DNA of 64,000 bases. Origin: Owenweeksia sp. GTDB taxonomy: Bacteria > Bacteroidota > Bacteroidia > Flavobacteriales > Schleiferiaceae. The position numbers and the translations under genes are program-made. The stretch's first letter is position 1, and each line of letters begins with the position of its first letter. The stretch is taken from positions 1 through 64,000 of the forward strand of contig NZNV01000023.1 of the NCBI GenBank assembly GCA_002695025.1, in the 5' to 3' direction. Below the pieces are notes generated by a model. That model was not told the DNA's origin and did not search any database. It saw nothing but the letters and a program-made list of their open reading frames with translations. This document shows positions 44,292 through 53,649 of the stretch, piece after piece.

Positions 44292-44906
44292 ATGCAAAAC
44301 TGGTTTACGGCACTTCTGCTCACCGTGTTTTTCGCCTGTTGTGCTGATTTATCGGCTCAACGTTTTGGCGGGGGAGTTTTCCTGGGTATGGCCGGTAGCC
44401 AGATAAACGGTGACAACCTCGCGGGTTATAATCAGTATGGCTTTAACGGAGGCTTTCTTACCAATATAACCTGGGGTAAAAAATCCACGGCCCAGCTAGA
44501 GCTTGCCTTTATTCAAAAGGGTGCCCGTGAACCCAATAGTGATACCAGTAATTTTTATCGCGCCCGGCTTAATTATATTGAAATACCTCTCTTATACATT
44601 TATCGTTGGGGCGAATTCTCCCTGGAAATCGGCCCGGCCCTGGATATATTGGTAAACTCCCATGAAGAGACTTACGGGGTGGAATATGAAAGTAACCCTC
44701 CTTTTCACCGGTTTAACCTTACCGGAATAGCCGGGGTAAACTGGCATTTTTCGGAACGTATGTACATCAACTTCAGAACTAATAATTCTATCCTGGCTAT
44801 ACGTGACGGCAATGCTCCCAAGACCGCGAGTCCGTACATACAGTTTGGCTATGGGCAACGTAATATGGTCTTGTCTTTTGCCTTGGTGTATACCTTTAAT
44901 CCTTAG
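44292..44906 (+). CDS. Porin-family outer membrane beta-barrel protein
   Basis: 204 residues. Signal peptide [22 protein letters not shown]. PorT-like small barrel: [30 protein letters not shown] at the N-terminus (shown in part), [24 protein letters not shown] in the middle, and an end strand [13 protein letters not shown]. Outer_membrane_beta-barrel family (PF13568 type). Two bases below the Omp28 lipoprotein, last gene of the operon; overlaps the convergent queG by 11 bases. Confidence 0.88.
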   Translation: MQNWFTALLLTVFFACCADLSAQRFGGGVFLGMAGSQINGDNLAGYNQYGFNGGFLTNITWGKKSTAQLELAFIQKGAREPNSDTSNFYRARLNYIEIPLLYIYRWGEFSLEIGPALDILVNSHEETYGVEYESNPPFHRFNLTGIAGVNWHFSERMYINFRTNNSILAIRDGNAPKTASPYIQFGYGQRNMVLSFALVYTFNP

Positions 44907-45828
44907 CTTTTAAAAAACTGAGGTTCCGCTTGAATCCTGAATATTTGGTGCGCTTTACAGCGGATCGCTTGAAAACGGACTGAAAAACTTCTTCGGTTAT
45001 CTCCATCCACTCTTCTTTCGTCATTTCCAATAATGCCTGGTGAGGCTCGAATTCAGGCGTTTTATGAGGTTTGGAAAAGCGGTTCCACGGACATACATCC
45101 TGACATATATCGCAACCAAAAGCCCAGTTTTCCATCTTCCCGCTAAATGCATCCGGGATTTCATCCTTCAGCTCAATGGTAAGATAGGATATACACTTTT
45201 TGCTGTCCAGCAGTTGAGGCGCTACAATGGCATCAGTGGGGCAGGCATCTATGCAGCGGGTACACTCCCCACAATGATCGGCTACCGGAGTATCCGGCTC
45301 CAGCTCCACGTCCAGTATCAGTTCACCGATGAAATAAAAAGAGCCTGCCCCCTTGGTTAACAGGAGCGTATGCTTTCCCGTCCACCCAAGCCCGGATCTC
45401 TCTGCCCAGGCACGGTCCATTACCGGGGCAGAATCTACAAAAGCACGTCCACCCACCTCCCCTATCTCGGACTGGATAAACTGCATGAGTTCTTTCAGCT
45501 TCCGCTTTATCACAAAATGGTAATCCTCACCATACGCATACTTGGCAATCCGGGGAGCTCCGGGCTCCGTTTGCCGGTTTTCAGGATAGTAATTGAGCAG
45601 CACCGAAACCACGGATCTTGCGCCTTCAACCAGTTTCCTGGGATCCAGCCTTTTATCAAAGTGATTCTCCATCCACTTCATGTCACCGTGATAATCACGC
45701 TTTAACCATTCTTCCAGGCGTGGTGCTTCCTTTTCCAGGAAATCGGCCCTGGAAATACCACAGCTCATGAAACCGAGCCTGCTGGCCTCGTCTTTTATCA
45801 AAGTGGAATATCGGGATGGATGACTCAT
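44896..45828 (-). CDS. queG: Epoxyqueuosine reductase QueG
   Basis: 310 residues. N-terminal cobalamin-dependent part with [19 protein letters not shown] and the conserved [25 protein letters not shown] (shown in part: [23 protein letters not shown]), two 4Fe-4S sets [16 protein letters not shown] and [13 protein letters not shown]. Reduces epoxyqueuosine to queuosine in tRNA. Single gene, divergent from padR. Confidence 0.96.
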   Translation of the reverse strand: MSHPSRYSTLIKDEASRLGFMSCGISRADFLEKEAPRLEEWLKRDYHGDMKWMENHFDKRLDPRKLVEGARSVVSVLLNYYPENRQTEPGAPRIAKYAYGEDYHFVIKRKLKELMQFIQSEIGEVGGRAFVDSAPVMDRAWAERSGLGWTGKHTLLLTKGAGSFYFIGELILDVELEPDTPVADHCGECTRCIDACPTDAIVAPQLLDSKKCISYLTIELKDEIPDAFSGKMENWAFGCDICQDVCPWNRFSKPHKTPEFEPHQALLEMTKEEWMEITEEVFQSVFKRSAVKRTKYSGFKRNLSFLKAKD

Positions 45829-45904
45829 TACGCACCAAAGGTCGCTAAAGTTTAAAAGCTTAGCATTTCATTTTTCAAGCTGTTTTTCAAATATTTAGAA
45901 TTTT

Positions 45905-45925
45905 TTACCTAAATTTCTTAGGTAA
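45905..45925. promoter_or_regulatory. Inverted repeat TTACCTAA-N5-TTAGGTAA upstream of padR
   Basis: Perfect 8-base arms (45905-45912, 45918-45925) in the queG-padR divergent region; a candidate operator. Confidence 0.5.
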
Positions 45926-45932
45926 TTATTTT

Positions 45933-45958
45933 AAATACATAAGAAACTAATGTATTTT
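45933..45958. promoter_or_regulatory. PadR operator candidate overlapping a -7 box
   Basis: AATACAT and ATGTATT flank a 9-base spacer; PadR regulators bind ATGT/ACAT dyads. A TATTTTTG (45953-45960) overlaps the second arm only five bases above the padR ATG, implying a leaderless or nearly leaderless message if it is the real -7 box. Confidence 0.5.
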
Positions 45959-45964
45959 TGATTT

Positions 45965-46309
45965 ATGTATTCGAATGAACTTATAAAGGGAACCCTTAAA
46001 ACAATTGTTTTAAAGCTTCTTTCTGAAAACGGGAAGATGTACGGTTATGAGATGACCCAGAAGGTAAAAGAGCTCACCGATGGGAAGATTATTATAACCG
46101 AAGGCGCGCTATATCCGCTGCTTCATAAACTGGAGGCAGACGGACTGTTGATTACCGAAAAAGTACCCATTGGTAAGCGAGTGCGTAAGTATTACTCACT
46201 TACGGACCAGGGTTCTTCATCGGCTTCGGAAAAAATTGCTGAATTCCTGGACTACATGAAAACCATGAAATTCATACTACAGGGAGATAATGGTCTCGCT
46301 CTCGGATAA
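45965..46309 (+). CDS. PadR-family transcriptional regulator
   Basis: 114 residues, the short PadR-s1 form. Starts MYSNELIKGTLKTIVLKLLS; winged helix with MYGYEMTQKVKELTDGKIIITEGALYPLLHKLEADGLL and the wing VPIGKRVRKYYSLTDQG. The gene overlaps the following membrane-protein gene by 20 bases, the usual arrangement in which PadR represses a membrane protein or transporter. Inducer unknown. Confidence 0.94.
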   Translation: MYSNELIKGTLKTIVLKLLSENGKMYGYEMTQKVKELTDGKIIITEGALYPLLHKLEADGLLITEKVPIGKRVRKYYSLTDQGSSSASEKIAEFLDYMKTMKFILQGDNGLALG

Positions 46310-47534
46310 CCAAATAGATACCATCCACGACCTGCTGCTAGGCAGAGGTATAACACTGGACAGTCTGCGGTTTGACCTGCTGGATCACGTCTGCTGTATG
46401 GTAGAGGAAAAAATGGAAACAGGGGTGAACTTTCAGCTAGCCCTGAAAGATTCCATTCAGCAATTTGGTGAGGATGGCCTGCATAAAACGCAGGAAGCTA
46501 CCCTCTCATTACTTAATTCAAAATCAATTATCATGAAAAAAATATCAGCCGTTTTAGGGATCATCAGCAGCGTTCTTGCCTGTGCCGGTGGTTTATTCAA
46601 GATCATGCACTGGCCCGGTGCCAATGTATTGTTGTTATCGGGCATTGTGGGTATCGTATTTCTGTACCTGCCCATGCTCATTATTGTCAAATTCCGGGAA
46701 ACAGAATCCACTTTGCTTAAGTTTTCTTACGTTGCCGGACTGTTCGGAGCCATGGTAAATGGGCTGGGGGCCTTATTCAAGCTCATGCACTTCCCAGGAG
46801 CCAATTTCCTCATCATTACAAGCTTATTGATCATTGGCCTGATCTTTATGCCCATCTATTTTACACATGCAGTGAGGCTTGCTGAAAACAAGCTTAGTAA
46901 CCTGGCCTTTGCCGGGGTTCTGCTGGTTGCTCTGTTCCTGCTGTATGGTTTAACCGGTGCTGGAAATAGCTCTACAATGAGCGACAGTGTATACGTGATG
47001 CATCAGAATTTAATGGATGAAATTGACCGCGCCCAGACCGAAAGAAAAGAGGCCTTTGCAGGGCTTCCTGGTAATGATCTCTCCCTTAAAACTGAGAAAC
47101 TGCTCGACTACATTTCCGGGTTCCGTACCCATGCAATTATGATGTCTCAAAATGTTCCGGAAGAAGAAGCGCGGGATATGAATATCCGTAATATGTACTG
47201 GGGTACCGGCATCAAGGGCTTGCACCGAATGCTGGATGAGCATCCACAGTATAATCCAGGCACATTGCGTAAACGACTGCAAAACTGGCAAGCCCAGGCT
47301 GCTGAATACGGTCTGGCAAATCAGCTTTGCTGTGAGCCCGTTCAGGGGCCTGAAGGAGAACTGAGCTGGGAAGAAGCACACTTTGGACATAGCTGCACCA
47401 TCCTTTCCCTGGTTTCCTTCCTTGATCAGCTACAACTGGAAATCAACCAGAAAAGTCTCCACCTGGCCTGGCAGATCCGGTATCAGAAGGGTGCCAGCCA
47501 AACCGCCTCGGACACTATTGTCCAGGCTTCCTAA
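46290..47534 (+). CDS. Membrane protein with duplicated GldL-like motif, PadR partner
   Basis: 414 residues. Preceded by AGGGAG three bases before the ATG, one of few Shine-Dalgarno-like sites in the window. Residues 1-75 are a soluble helical head (IHDLLLGRGITLDSLRFDLLDHVCC). The membrane part has two similar helix pairs containing FKIMHWPGAN (103-112) and FKLMHFPGAN (163-172), exactly 60 residues apart; this motif is typical of the first helix region of GldL/PorL motor proteins. A third membrane block ends about 222. The C-terminal 190 residues are soluble and helical, with MSQNVPEEEARDMN and a Cys-Cys pair. I do not know its function; GldL kinship is inference. Confidence 0.82.
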   Translation: MVSLSDNQIDTIHDLLLGRGITLDSLRFDLLDHVCCMVEEKMETGVNFQLALKDSIQQFGEDGLHKTQEATLSLLNSKSIIMKKISAVLGIISSVLACAGGLFKIMHWPGANVLLLSGIVGIVFLYLPMLIIVKFRETESTLLKFSYVAGLFGAMVNGLGALFKLMHFPGANFLIITSLLIIGLIFMPIYFTHAVRLAENKLSNLAFAGVLLVALFLLYGLTGAGNSSTMSDSVYVMHQNLMDEIDRAQTERKEAFAGLPGNDLSLKTEKLLDYISGFRTHAIMMSQNVPEEEARDMNIRNMYWGTGIKGLHRMLDEHPQYNPGTLRKRLQNWQAQAAEYGLANQLCCEPVQGPEGELSWEEAHFGHSCTILSLVSFLDQLQLEINQKSLHLAWQIRYQKGASQTASDTIVQAS

Positions 47535-47545
47535 TTGACTAATTA

Positions 47546-48565
47546 CTACTGATCAAATAGTCCGCCCTGGGAGCGGGGAATGTCCCGTTGCAAGTGATGA
47601 TACGCCTTTTCAGTAACCACCCTTCCGCGTTGGGTACGCACCAGGAACCCTTCCTGGATAAGGAAAGGCTCGTATACCTCTTCAATGGTACCTCCCTGCT
47701 CGCCTACGGCTGTAGCAATGGTGTTTACGCCTACCGGGCCACCCTTGAACTTGTCAATGATAGTAGTTAGGATGCGATTATCCATTTCGTCCAGGCCGTA
47801 TTCGTCTACATTTAAAGCTTCAAGACCATAGCGCGCTATAGATTTGGTTATGATCCCCTCCCCTTTCACCTGGGCAAAGTCGCGCATCCTTCGTAAAAGT
47901 GCATTGGCAATCCGTGGGGTTCCACGACTTCTTCGTGCTATTTCAATGGCTGCATCTTCATGGATGGGCACATCCAGAATACCAGCAGAGCGTTCCACAA
48001 TAGTGGACAATAATTCAGTAGAATAATACTGCAGGCGACTGTTAATACCGAAACGTGCACGTAAAGGGGATGTGAGCAAGCCCGATCGTGTGGTAGCCCC
48101 GATCAACGTAAAAGGATTCAGATTGATCTGGACACTCCGGGCGTTTGGGCCGGTTTCAATCATAATATCGATCCGGTAGTCTTCCATAGCGGAATAGAGA
48201 TACTCTTCCACTACCGGGCTGAGGCGATGGATCTCGTCAATAAAGAGTACATCACGCTCTTCAAGGTTAGTGAGCAAGCCAGCCAGGTCTCCCGGTTTAT
48301 CAATTACCGGCCCAGAGGTGATCTTAATACCTGCATCCAACTCATTGGCCAGGATATGTGCCAAAGTGGTCTTACCGAGCCCGGGAGGGCCGTGTAACAA
48401 CACATGATCCAAAGCTTCGTTCCTTTGGTTGGCAGCCTGAACAAAGATCTGGAGGTTTTCCAGCACTTTTTCCTGGCCGGCAAAGTCATCAAAACTTATG
48501 GGGCGTAATTTCTTCTCGAGTTCGAGTTCTTCCGAACTCAGATGATCTTCTTCTCCTCTTAGCAT
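47546..48565 (-). CDS. ruvB: Holliday junction DNA helicase RuvB
   Basis: 339 residues from ATG 48565 (a GTG directly upstream is also possible). AAA+ ATPase with Walker [16 protein letters not shown], Walker [11 protein letters not shown], sensor 1 [20 protein letters not shown] and the C-terminal winged helix ([22 protein letters not shown]). Works with RuvA (38040-38627) as the branch-migration motor. Follows the oxidase operon but behind a strong terminator. Confidence 0.97.
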   Translation of the reverse strand: MLRGEEDHLSSEELELEKKLRPISFDDFAGQEKVLENLQIFVQAANQRNEALDHVLLHGPPGLGKTTLAHILANELDAGIKITSGPVIDKPGDLAGLLTNLEERDVLFIDEIHRLSPVVEEYLYSAMEDYRIDIMIETGPNARSVQINLNPFTLIGATTRSGLLTSPLRARFGINSRLQYYSTELLSTIVERSAGILDVPIHEDAAIEIARRSRGTPRIANALLRRMRDFAQVKGEGIITKSIARYGLEALNVDEYGLDEMDNRILTTIIDKFKGGPVGVNTIATAVGEQGGTIEEVYEPFLIQEGFLVRTQRGRVVTEKAYHHLQRDIPRSQGGLFDQ

Positions 48566-48603
48566 CACTCACAAAAATAGTTGAAAAAGGATGTGTGCAA
48601 TAA

Positions 48604-48635
48604 AAAAAGCCCCCCGAATACCCGGGAGGCTTTTT
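48604..48635 (-). terminator. Terminator of the act-cox operon
   Basis: AAAAAGCCCCCC (48604-48615) pairs with GGGAGGCTTTTT (48624-48635) with one mismatch; read leftward it ends in seven T. Twenty bases below the coxA stop. Confidence 0.88.
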
Positions 48636-48655
48636 ATTATTAAATCTTTAAATAC

Positions 48656-50428
48656 TTAGTGTCCGGTTTCCACTTCGTTTTCCCGGATGGGAACCGTTTG
48701 AGGAACAAAATCATCCTCCATACCCGGCTTGCTGTAATCATAAGCCCAACGGTGTACTTCAGGTATTTCACCAGGCCAGTTTCCGTGAATATGCTCCACC
48801 GGAGTGGTCCACTCCAGCGTATTGGATTTCCAGGGGTTCATGGAGGCCCTCTTACCACGTGTAGCACTGTAGAAGAAGTTGAAGATAAATACCAACTGCG
48901 CAATACCTCCCACAATTGCAAAGATGCTCACCATCACGTTAATGTCCGCAAGGTCATCAAACATAGGGAAGGAAGTGTTGGTATAATACCTACGTGGCAA
49001 ACCTGCCATCCCCAGGAAGTGCATCGGGAAGAATACCCCGTAAGCCGTTACAAACGTTACCCAGAAGTGTACATATCCCAAGGACTTGATCATTCTCCTG
49101 CCAAACATCTTTGGGAACCAGTGATACACACCGGCAAACATTCCGAAGATGGCGGAAAGACCCATTACAATGTGGAAGTGAGCCACCACAAAATACGTAT
49201 CGTGTACGTTGATGTCCAGCGCAGAGTCGCCCAGGATCAAACCAGTAAGACCACCAGTAATGAAAGTGGATACCAGCCCGATGGAGAACAACATGGCGGG
49301 TGTTAAACGTAAATTACCTTTCCACAAAGTGGTGATATAGTTAAATGCTTTTACCGCAGAGGGTATAGCAATCAGAAGAGTTGTAAACGTAAATACCGAT
49401 CCGAGGAATGGGTTCATACCGGTAACAAACATGTGGTGCCCCCATACAATGAAAGACAGGAAGGCGATGGCCAGGATAGACCCAACCATAGCACGGTAAC
49501 CGAAAATAGGCTTACGGGCATTGGTTGAAATTACCTCAGAGGTAATACCCAGGGCAGGCAACAGAATAATGTATACCTCCGGGTGACCCAGGAACCAGAA
49601 CAAGTGCTGGTACAATACAGGACTACCTCCCTGGTTGCTCAAAAGCTCTCCCGCCACCATGATATCAGACAGGTAGAAGCTGGTTCCCATACTTCGGTCA
49701 AAGATCAACAGCAAAGCGGCTGAGAAAAGTACGGGGAAGGAAAGCACACCCAGAATAGCTGTAACAAAGAATGCCCAAATAGTAAGCGGCAGGCGTGTCA
49801 TGGACATACCTTTAGTGCGCAGGTTTAATACGGTTACAATGTAGTTCAGTGCTCCCAGTAGGGAAGAAACAATGAATAGAGACATACTTACCAGCCACAG
49901 CGTCATACCCAATCCTGAACCAGGAATAGCCTGAGGTAATGCACTGAGCGGTGGGTATACGGTCCAACCGGCCGATGCAGGGCCACTCTCCACAAAAAGA
50001 GAGATCACCATGACTATACTGGAGCCAAAGAAGAACCAGTAAGACAGCATATTGATGAAGCCAGATGCCATATCACGGGCACCGATCTGCAACGGAATAA
50101 GAAGGTTGGAGAACGTACCACTCAAACCGGCCGTTAATACAAAGAATACCATGATGGTACCGTGAATAGTAACCAGGGCCAGGTAAATATTGGGGTCCAT
50201 TACACCGTCAGGTGCCCACTTTCCCAACAGGGTTTCCAGGATAGGAAAGGAATGGTCAGGCCAGGCCAGCTGCAGACGAAACAGCATGGACATTCCCACA
50301 CCAATGATTCCCATGATCATACCTGTGATCAGGAATTGCTTGGCAATCATTTTATGATCCTGGCTGAAAACGTATTTTTCTACGAAAGACTGTTCGTGAT
50401 GGTGATCGTGTGCTTCGTGTGTCGCCAT
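48656..50428 (-). CDS. coxA: Cytochrome c oxidase subunit I
   Basis: 590 residues, about 12 membrane helices. Heme and copper ligands are visible: low-spin heme His in ALVTIHGTIMVFFV, CuB/cross-linked pair in HLFWFLGHPEVYIILLPALG, the two CuB histidines in FIVWGHHMFVTGM, and heme a3/low-spin histidines in HDTYFVVAHFHIVMG. HPEVY gives the cross-linked Tyr of A-type oxidases and the K-channel. Last gene of actA-F-coxB-coxA. Extended N-terminal His-rich start ATHEAHDHHHEQSF. Terminal electron acceptor enzyme reducing oxygen to water. Confidence 0.97.
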   Translation of the reverse strand: MATHEAHDHHHEQSFVEKYVFSQDHKMIAKQFLITGMIMGIIGVGMSMLFRLQLAWPDHSFPILETLLGKWAPDGVMDPNIYLALVTIHGTIMVFFVLTAGLSGTFSNLLIPLQIGARDMASGFINMLSYWFFFGSSIVMVISLFVESGPASAGWTVYPPLSALPQAIPGSGLGMTLWLVSMSLFIVSSLLGALNYIVTVLNLRTKGMSMTRLPLTIWAFFVTAILGVLSFPVLFSAALLLIFDRSMGTSFYLSDIMVAGELLSNQGGSPVLYQHLFWFLGHPEVYIILLPALGITSEVISTNARKPIFGYRAMVGSILAIAFLSFIVWGHHMFVTGMNPFLGSVFTFTTLLIAIPSAVKAFNYITTLWKGNLRLTPAMLFSIGLVSTFITGGLTGLILGDSALDINVHDTYFVVAHFHIVMGLSAIFGMFAGVYHWFPKMFGRRMIKSLGYVHFWVTFVTAYGVFFPMHFLGMAGLPRRYYTNTSFPMFDDLADINVMVSIFAIVGGIAQLVFIFNFFYSATRGKRASMNPWKSNTLEWTTPVEHIHGNWPGEIPEVHRWAYDYSKPGMEDDFVPQTVPIRENEVETGH

Positions 50429-50455
50429 AATCTTCTGCTCTCTTAAATCTTTTTA

Positions 50456-51496
50456 TTATAAAAGTTCAGCGAACGATTTTTGCTCGCTCATCCACTTATT
50501 GTATTCCTCTTCGCTCTCTACAACAACTTTCATCTGCATATTATAGTGAGCTGAACCGCAAATCTTATTACACAAAAGTATGTAGTCAAACTGCCAGGCC
50601 TCATCTCCGCGCTCGCCTCTGATCTCGTTGACCCTGGACACCTTAGCCTGCATCTCCGGGTCTACTCTCATCTCTTCGGTAGTCATGGTAGGAGTGAGCA
50701 TAAACTGGGTTTTGGTACCCGGAACACAGTTCATTTGCAAACGGAAGTGTGGCATATACGCTGAATGAATCACATCCTGACTTCTGAACTTGAACAGTAC
50801 CGGCTTATTTACCGGCAAGTGCAATTCTGTGGTGATCACATCATCCAATGAAGCCGCATCATCAGGATCCACACCCAGGGTGTTGGTACCTCCTATCATG
50901 CGGACATTAGCGTAACCCAACTGGTTATCTTCACCGGAATAGCGGGCGGTCCACGCAAACTGCTTGGCATAGATCTCCACAATCATCGGATCTTCATTTT
51001 CATCCAGTACCGGATTCATGATGTTACTCCAGGTAGAAAGTCCGTAGATGATCAAACCGGCCAATACCACGGCAGGCACAATAGTCCAGATAAACTCCAG
51101 ACGGTTGTTATGCTCCATATATACGGCCTTGCGATCCTTACGACCGCTGAATTTGTAGCCGAAATAGAACAATATGGGCTGGGTGATAAAGAAAACCACA
51201 ATGATCAACCACATGGAAATATCCCAAAGGTTGTCCACGTTTACCCCATGTTCAGAAGCAGAAACGGGCAGTAAGGTATCCTTGTACCCTATCACCATAG
51301 CGATAAAGCCTCCTAAAAGAAGAACCATAAAGATGAGCAACAGCATACCCTGATTACGGTTATCCTTATCCGTTACATTTTCATTATCAGCACCATCTTC
51401 TCCTTTAACAGCGGCTGAAAGTTCAAATACACGAACTGCCTGAGTAATGGCGATTACACCAAGAATCCCGACAATTATGATCAATAATGTTTCCAT
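50456..51496 (-). CDS. coxB: Cytochrome c oxidase subunit II
   Basis: 346 residues. Helices at about 1-20 and in the 47-72 and 95-115 region, then the cupredoxin CuA domain: the first histidine in QDVIHSAYMPHFRLQ and the cluster CNKICGSAHYNMQM (C-x3-C-x3-H-x2-M). The position normally holding the backbone-ligand Glu (CSELC) is Lys here. There is no fused cytochrome c domain, so this is aa3, fed directly by alternative complex III. Contains an unusual insertion GVDPDDAASLDDVI in the cupredoxin part. Confidence 0.95.
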   Translation of the reverse strand: METLLIIIVGILGVIAITQAVRVFELSAAVKGEDGADNENVTDKDNRNQGMLLLIFMVLLLGGFIAMVIGYKDTLLPVSASEHGVNVDNLWDISMWLIIVVFFITQPILFYFGYKFSGRKDRKAVYMEHNNRLEFIWTIVPAVVLAGLIIYGLSTWSNIMNPVLDENEDPMIVEIYAKQFAWTARYSGEDNQLGYANVRMIGGTNTLGVDPDDAASLDDVITTELHLPVNKPVLFKFRSQDVIHSAYMPHFRLQMNCVPGTKTQFMLTPTMTTEEMRVDPEMQAKVSRVNEIRGERGDEAWQFDYILLCNKICGSAHYNMQMKVVVESEEEYNKWMSEQKSFAELL

Positions 51497-51515
51497 TCTA
51501 CTCTATCTGTATAGT

Positions 51516-52970
51516 TTAGATATGATGATATTTACTTTCCTGTAACATAGGATGTCCTTCGGGCATCAACTTAGCCTTGGCCAGCGACCTGAACACTACA
51601 AAGAGGAATAATCCGGCATAACCGAGGAAAGTTCCCAACTGAACCAGACCAATACTCCAATGAGAGCCAACCGTTCCGGGAGTAACCATGATGTATACAT
51701 CCAGCCAGTGACCGATGATCATAATGATACCTGCGGTAATAAGAAAACCATAATTCCTCTTGGTATCGCGGCTCATAAGTATCAGCACGGGGAACAGGAA
51801 GTTCATGGCCACCATGGTAAAGAACAAACCTTTATATTCTCCCCAGCGGGCCATATAGTACGTTACTTCTTCCGGAATGTTGGAATACCAGATCAGCATA
51901 AATTGTGAGAACCATAAATAAGTCCAGAAGATAGAGAAGGCAAACATGAACTTACCCAGATCCTGGATATGGCTATGATTAACTTCGGGAAGCAACCCAA
52001 TGCTCTTAAGGAAAAGTACCAGCATGGTTAGTACAGTAAGTGCAGATACAAACATACCGGCAAATACATACCATCCGAAAAGCGTGCTGAACCAGTGGGT
52101 ATCAATACTCATGATCCAATCCCATGCACTGGTAGAAGACGTAACCGCAAAGAATACCAGGAAGCCTGCGGAAAGATTACGCATCTTTACCCAATGACGC
52201 TGGGGGTCTGCGGTAGTGGCCATTTTCAGTGACATCTTGCGCAACAGCAATGCTGCTCCCACCCAACCGATCAGGTAGATCACGGAACGGGCGATATAGA
52301 AAGGTCCATTCAAAAATCCTTCCTTACCGGCAATAATTTCATCGTAGTTCTCCGAAGCGGGATTCATAATTCCCTCCTGCATCCAGTGCCACAGGTGGTG
52401 GCTATGCCCCAGACCCAGAACTATAAGAACGATCATGATCAGCACCGGGATAACCAGGAATTGCGACATGGCTTCCATAACACGGGTTACCACAATAGCC
52501 CAACCTGCCTGTGCGGCATATTGTATAGCCAGGAAGAATAGAGCTCCCAAAGCTACCGCCAGAAAGAAAAAATTGTTCACCAACAGGTTAGCCCAAGGCT
52601 TATTCTGTACCTGGTGGTGGGCATGTTCAGCATCGTGATGCTCTTCTGCAGAATAAAAATGATTGTTTTCACGGGTAGCACGTGAAGCCGTTTTGTGAAA
52701 CTCATCATTCATGGACGGATCGGCATGATAAGGATGATCCCCGTGGGCCGCATGTTCGCCATGAGCGGCCTCTTCGTGATGGTTGGCTTCAACATGGTCA
52801 GCATGTTCACCTTCTCCGTGATGTGCGGCTTCGCCACCTTCGTGGTTTTCCGTATGTTCTCCGCCTTCGTGGTGACCTTCTCCCATAAAGAAACTGGCAC
52901 CAATAGATACTGCTCCGATGAGCATCAGAACGAAGGTTATAGTCTTTAATTTTCCGGTAAATTCAAACAT
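51516..52970 (-). CDS. actF: Alternative complex III subunit ActF
   Basis: 484 residues. A first membrane helix (TITFVLMLIGAVSIGASFFMG) is followed by a histidine/glutamate-rich stretch (about 30-120, e.g. HHEGGEHTENHEGGEAAHHG) and then ten or so membrane helices of the NrfD/PsrC type ending in a conserved WSIGLVQLGTFLGYAGLF. ActF is one of the two quinol-pocket-like membrane subunits of the complex. The His-rich loop is an add-on that resembles metal-binding tails. Confidence 0.94.
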   Translation of the reverse strand: MFEFTGKLKTITFVLMLIGAVSIGASFFMGEGHHEGGEHTENHEGGEAAHHGEGEHADHVEANHHEEAAHGEHAAHGDHPYHADPSMNDEFHKTASRATRENNHFYSAEEHHDAEHAHHQVQNKPWANLLVNNFFFLAVALGALFFLAIQYAAQAGWAIVVTRVMEAMSQFLVIPVLIMIVLIVLGLGHSHHLWHWMQEGIMNPASENYDEIIAGKEGFLNGPFYIARSVIYLIGWVGAALLLRKMSLKMATTADPQRHWVKMRNLSAGFLVFFAVTSSTSAWDWIMSIDTHWFSTLFGWYVFAGMFVSALTVLTMLVLFLKSIGLLPEVNHSHIQDLGKFMFAFSIFWTYLWFSQFMLIWYSNIPEEVTYYMARWGEYKGLFFTMVAMNFLFPVLILMSRDTKRNYGFLITAGIIMIIGHWLDVYIMVTPGTVGSHWSIGLVQLGTFLGYAGLFLFVVFRSLAKAKLMPEGHPMLQESKYHHI

Positions 52971-52976
52971 CAGCTC

Positions 52977-53642
52977 CTAGGATTGCGTGTTATCATTAGT
53001 GTTACTGGAAGCTGCAGTGCTATCAGCAGCAGCCGCTGTAGTGTCCTGGCTTGCAGCAGTTCCTTCAGAACCTCCGCCTACCAGTTGCTGGCGTAATTTC
53101 ATTACGTGCATGGCTATTTCCCATCTTTCTTCAGGAGTTACCTGTGAAGCATGCGATCCCATCAGGTTCTTTCCGTATGTGATGACGTGGAAAATACTTC
53201 CGGGAGTTATTTCACGGGTAGCGTAGGAAGGTATACCGAGGAACTTCTCGCGTTGCATCAGGATACCGTTTCCATCTCCCTTTTCACCGTGGCAATGACC
53301 GCAGAAAATACCGTAAAGCTTAGCGCCCTCAGCCAAGGTAATAGAATCTCTCTTAATATTGGAAGGCATAGTCATATTGGCTTTGGCCAACTCATACCCT
53401 TCATTGGTATTAGGGTAATACTCATAGCTCATGAAGCCACGTGCAATAGTTCCTTCTACCGGTTTACGGGCACCCATACTATCGGCAAACCAGGAGTTGG
53501 GCTGATAAGCTTCAATAGCAGGCCCACGGTACATATCGGGCATGTATTCCCATCCTGGCGACTGCTTGCTGCACGATGTGCTCAACACCAGCAGGCCTCC
53601 GGTAATCAGGGTAAATGCAGCAAAAAAGTTCTTTCTAAGCAT
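52977..53642 (-). CDS. actE: Alternative complex III subunit ActE (monoheme cytochrome c lipoprotein)
   Basis: 221 residues. Lipobox LSTSC (Cys24); the heme site is FCGHCHGEKGDGNGIL, an axial Met candidate lies in GKNLMGSHAS. Terminal stretch of Thr/Ser/Ala (AASQDTTAAAADSTAASSNT) is a low-complexity tail. Class I cytochrome c that relays electrons from ActA to the oxidase. Seven bases below actD. Confidence 0.95.
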   Translation of the reverse strand: MLRKNFFAAFTLITGGLLVLSTSCSKQSPGWEYMPDMYRGPAIEAYQPNSWFADSMGARKPVEGTIARGFMSYEYYPNTNEGYELAKANMTMPSNIKRDSITLAEGAKLYGIFCGHCHGEKGDGNGILMQREKFLGIPSYATREITPGSIFHVITYGKNLMGSHASQVTPEERWEIAMHVMKLRQQLVGGGSEGTAASQDTTAAAADSTAASSNTNDNTQS

Positions 53643-53649
53643 CTATACC

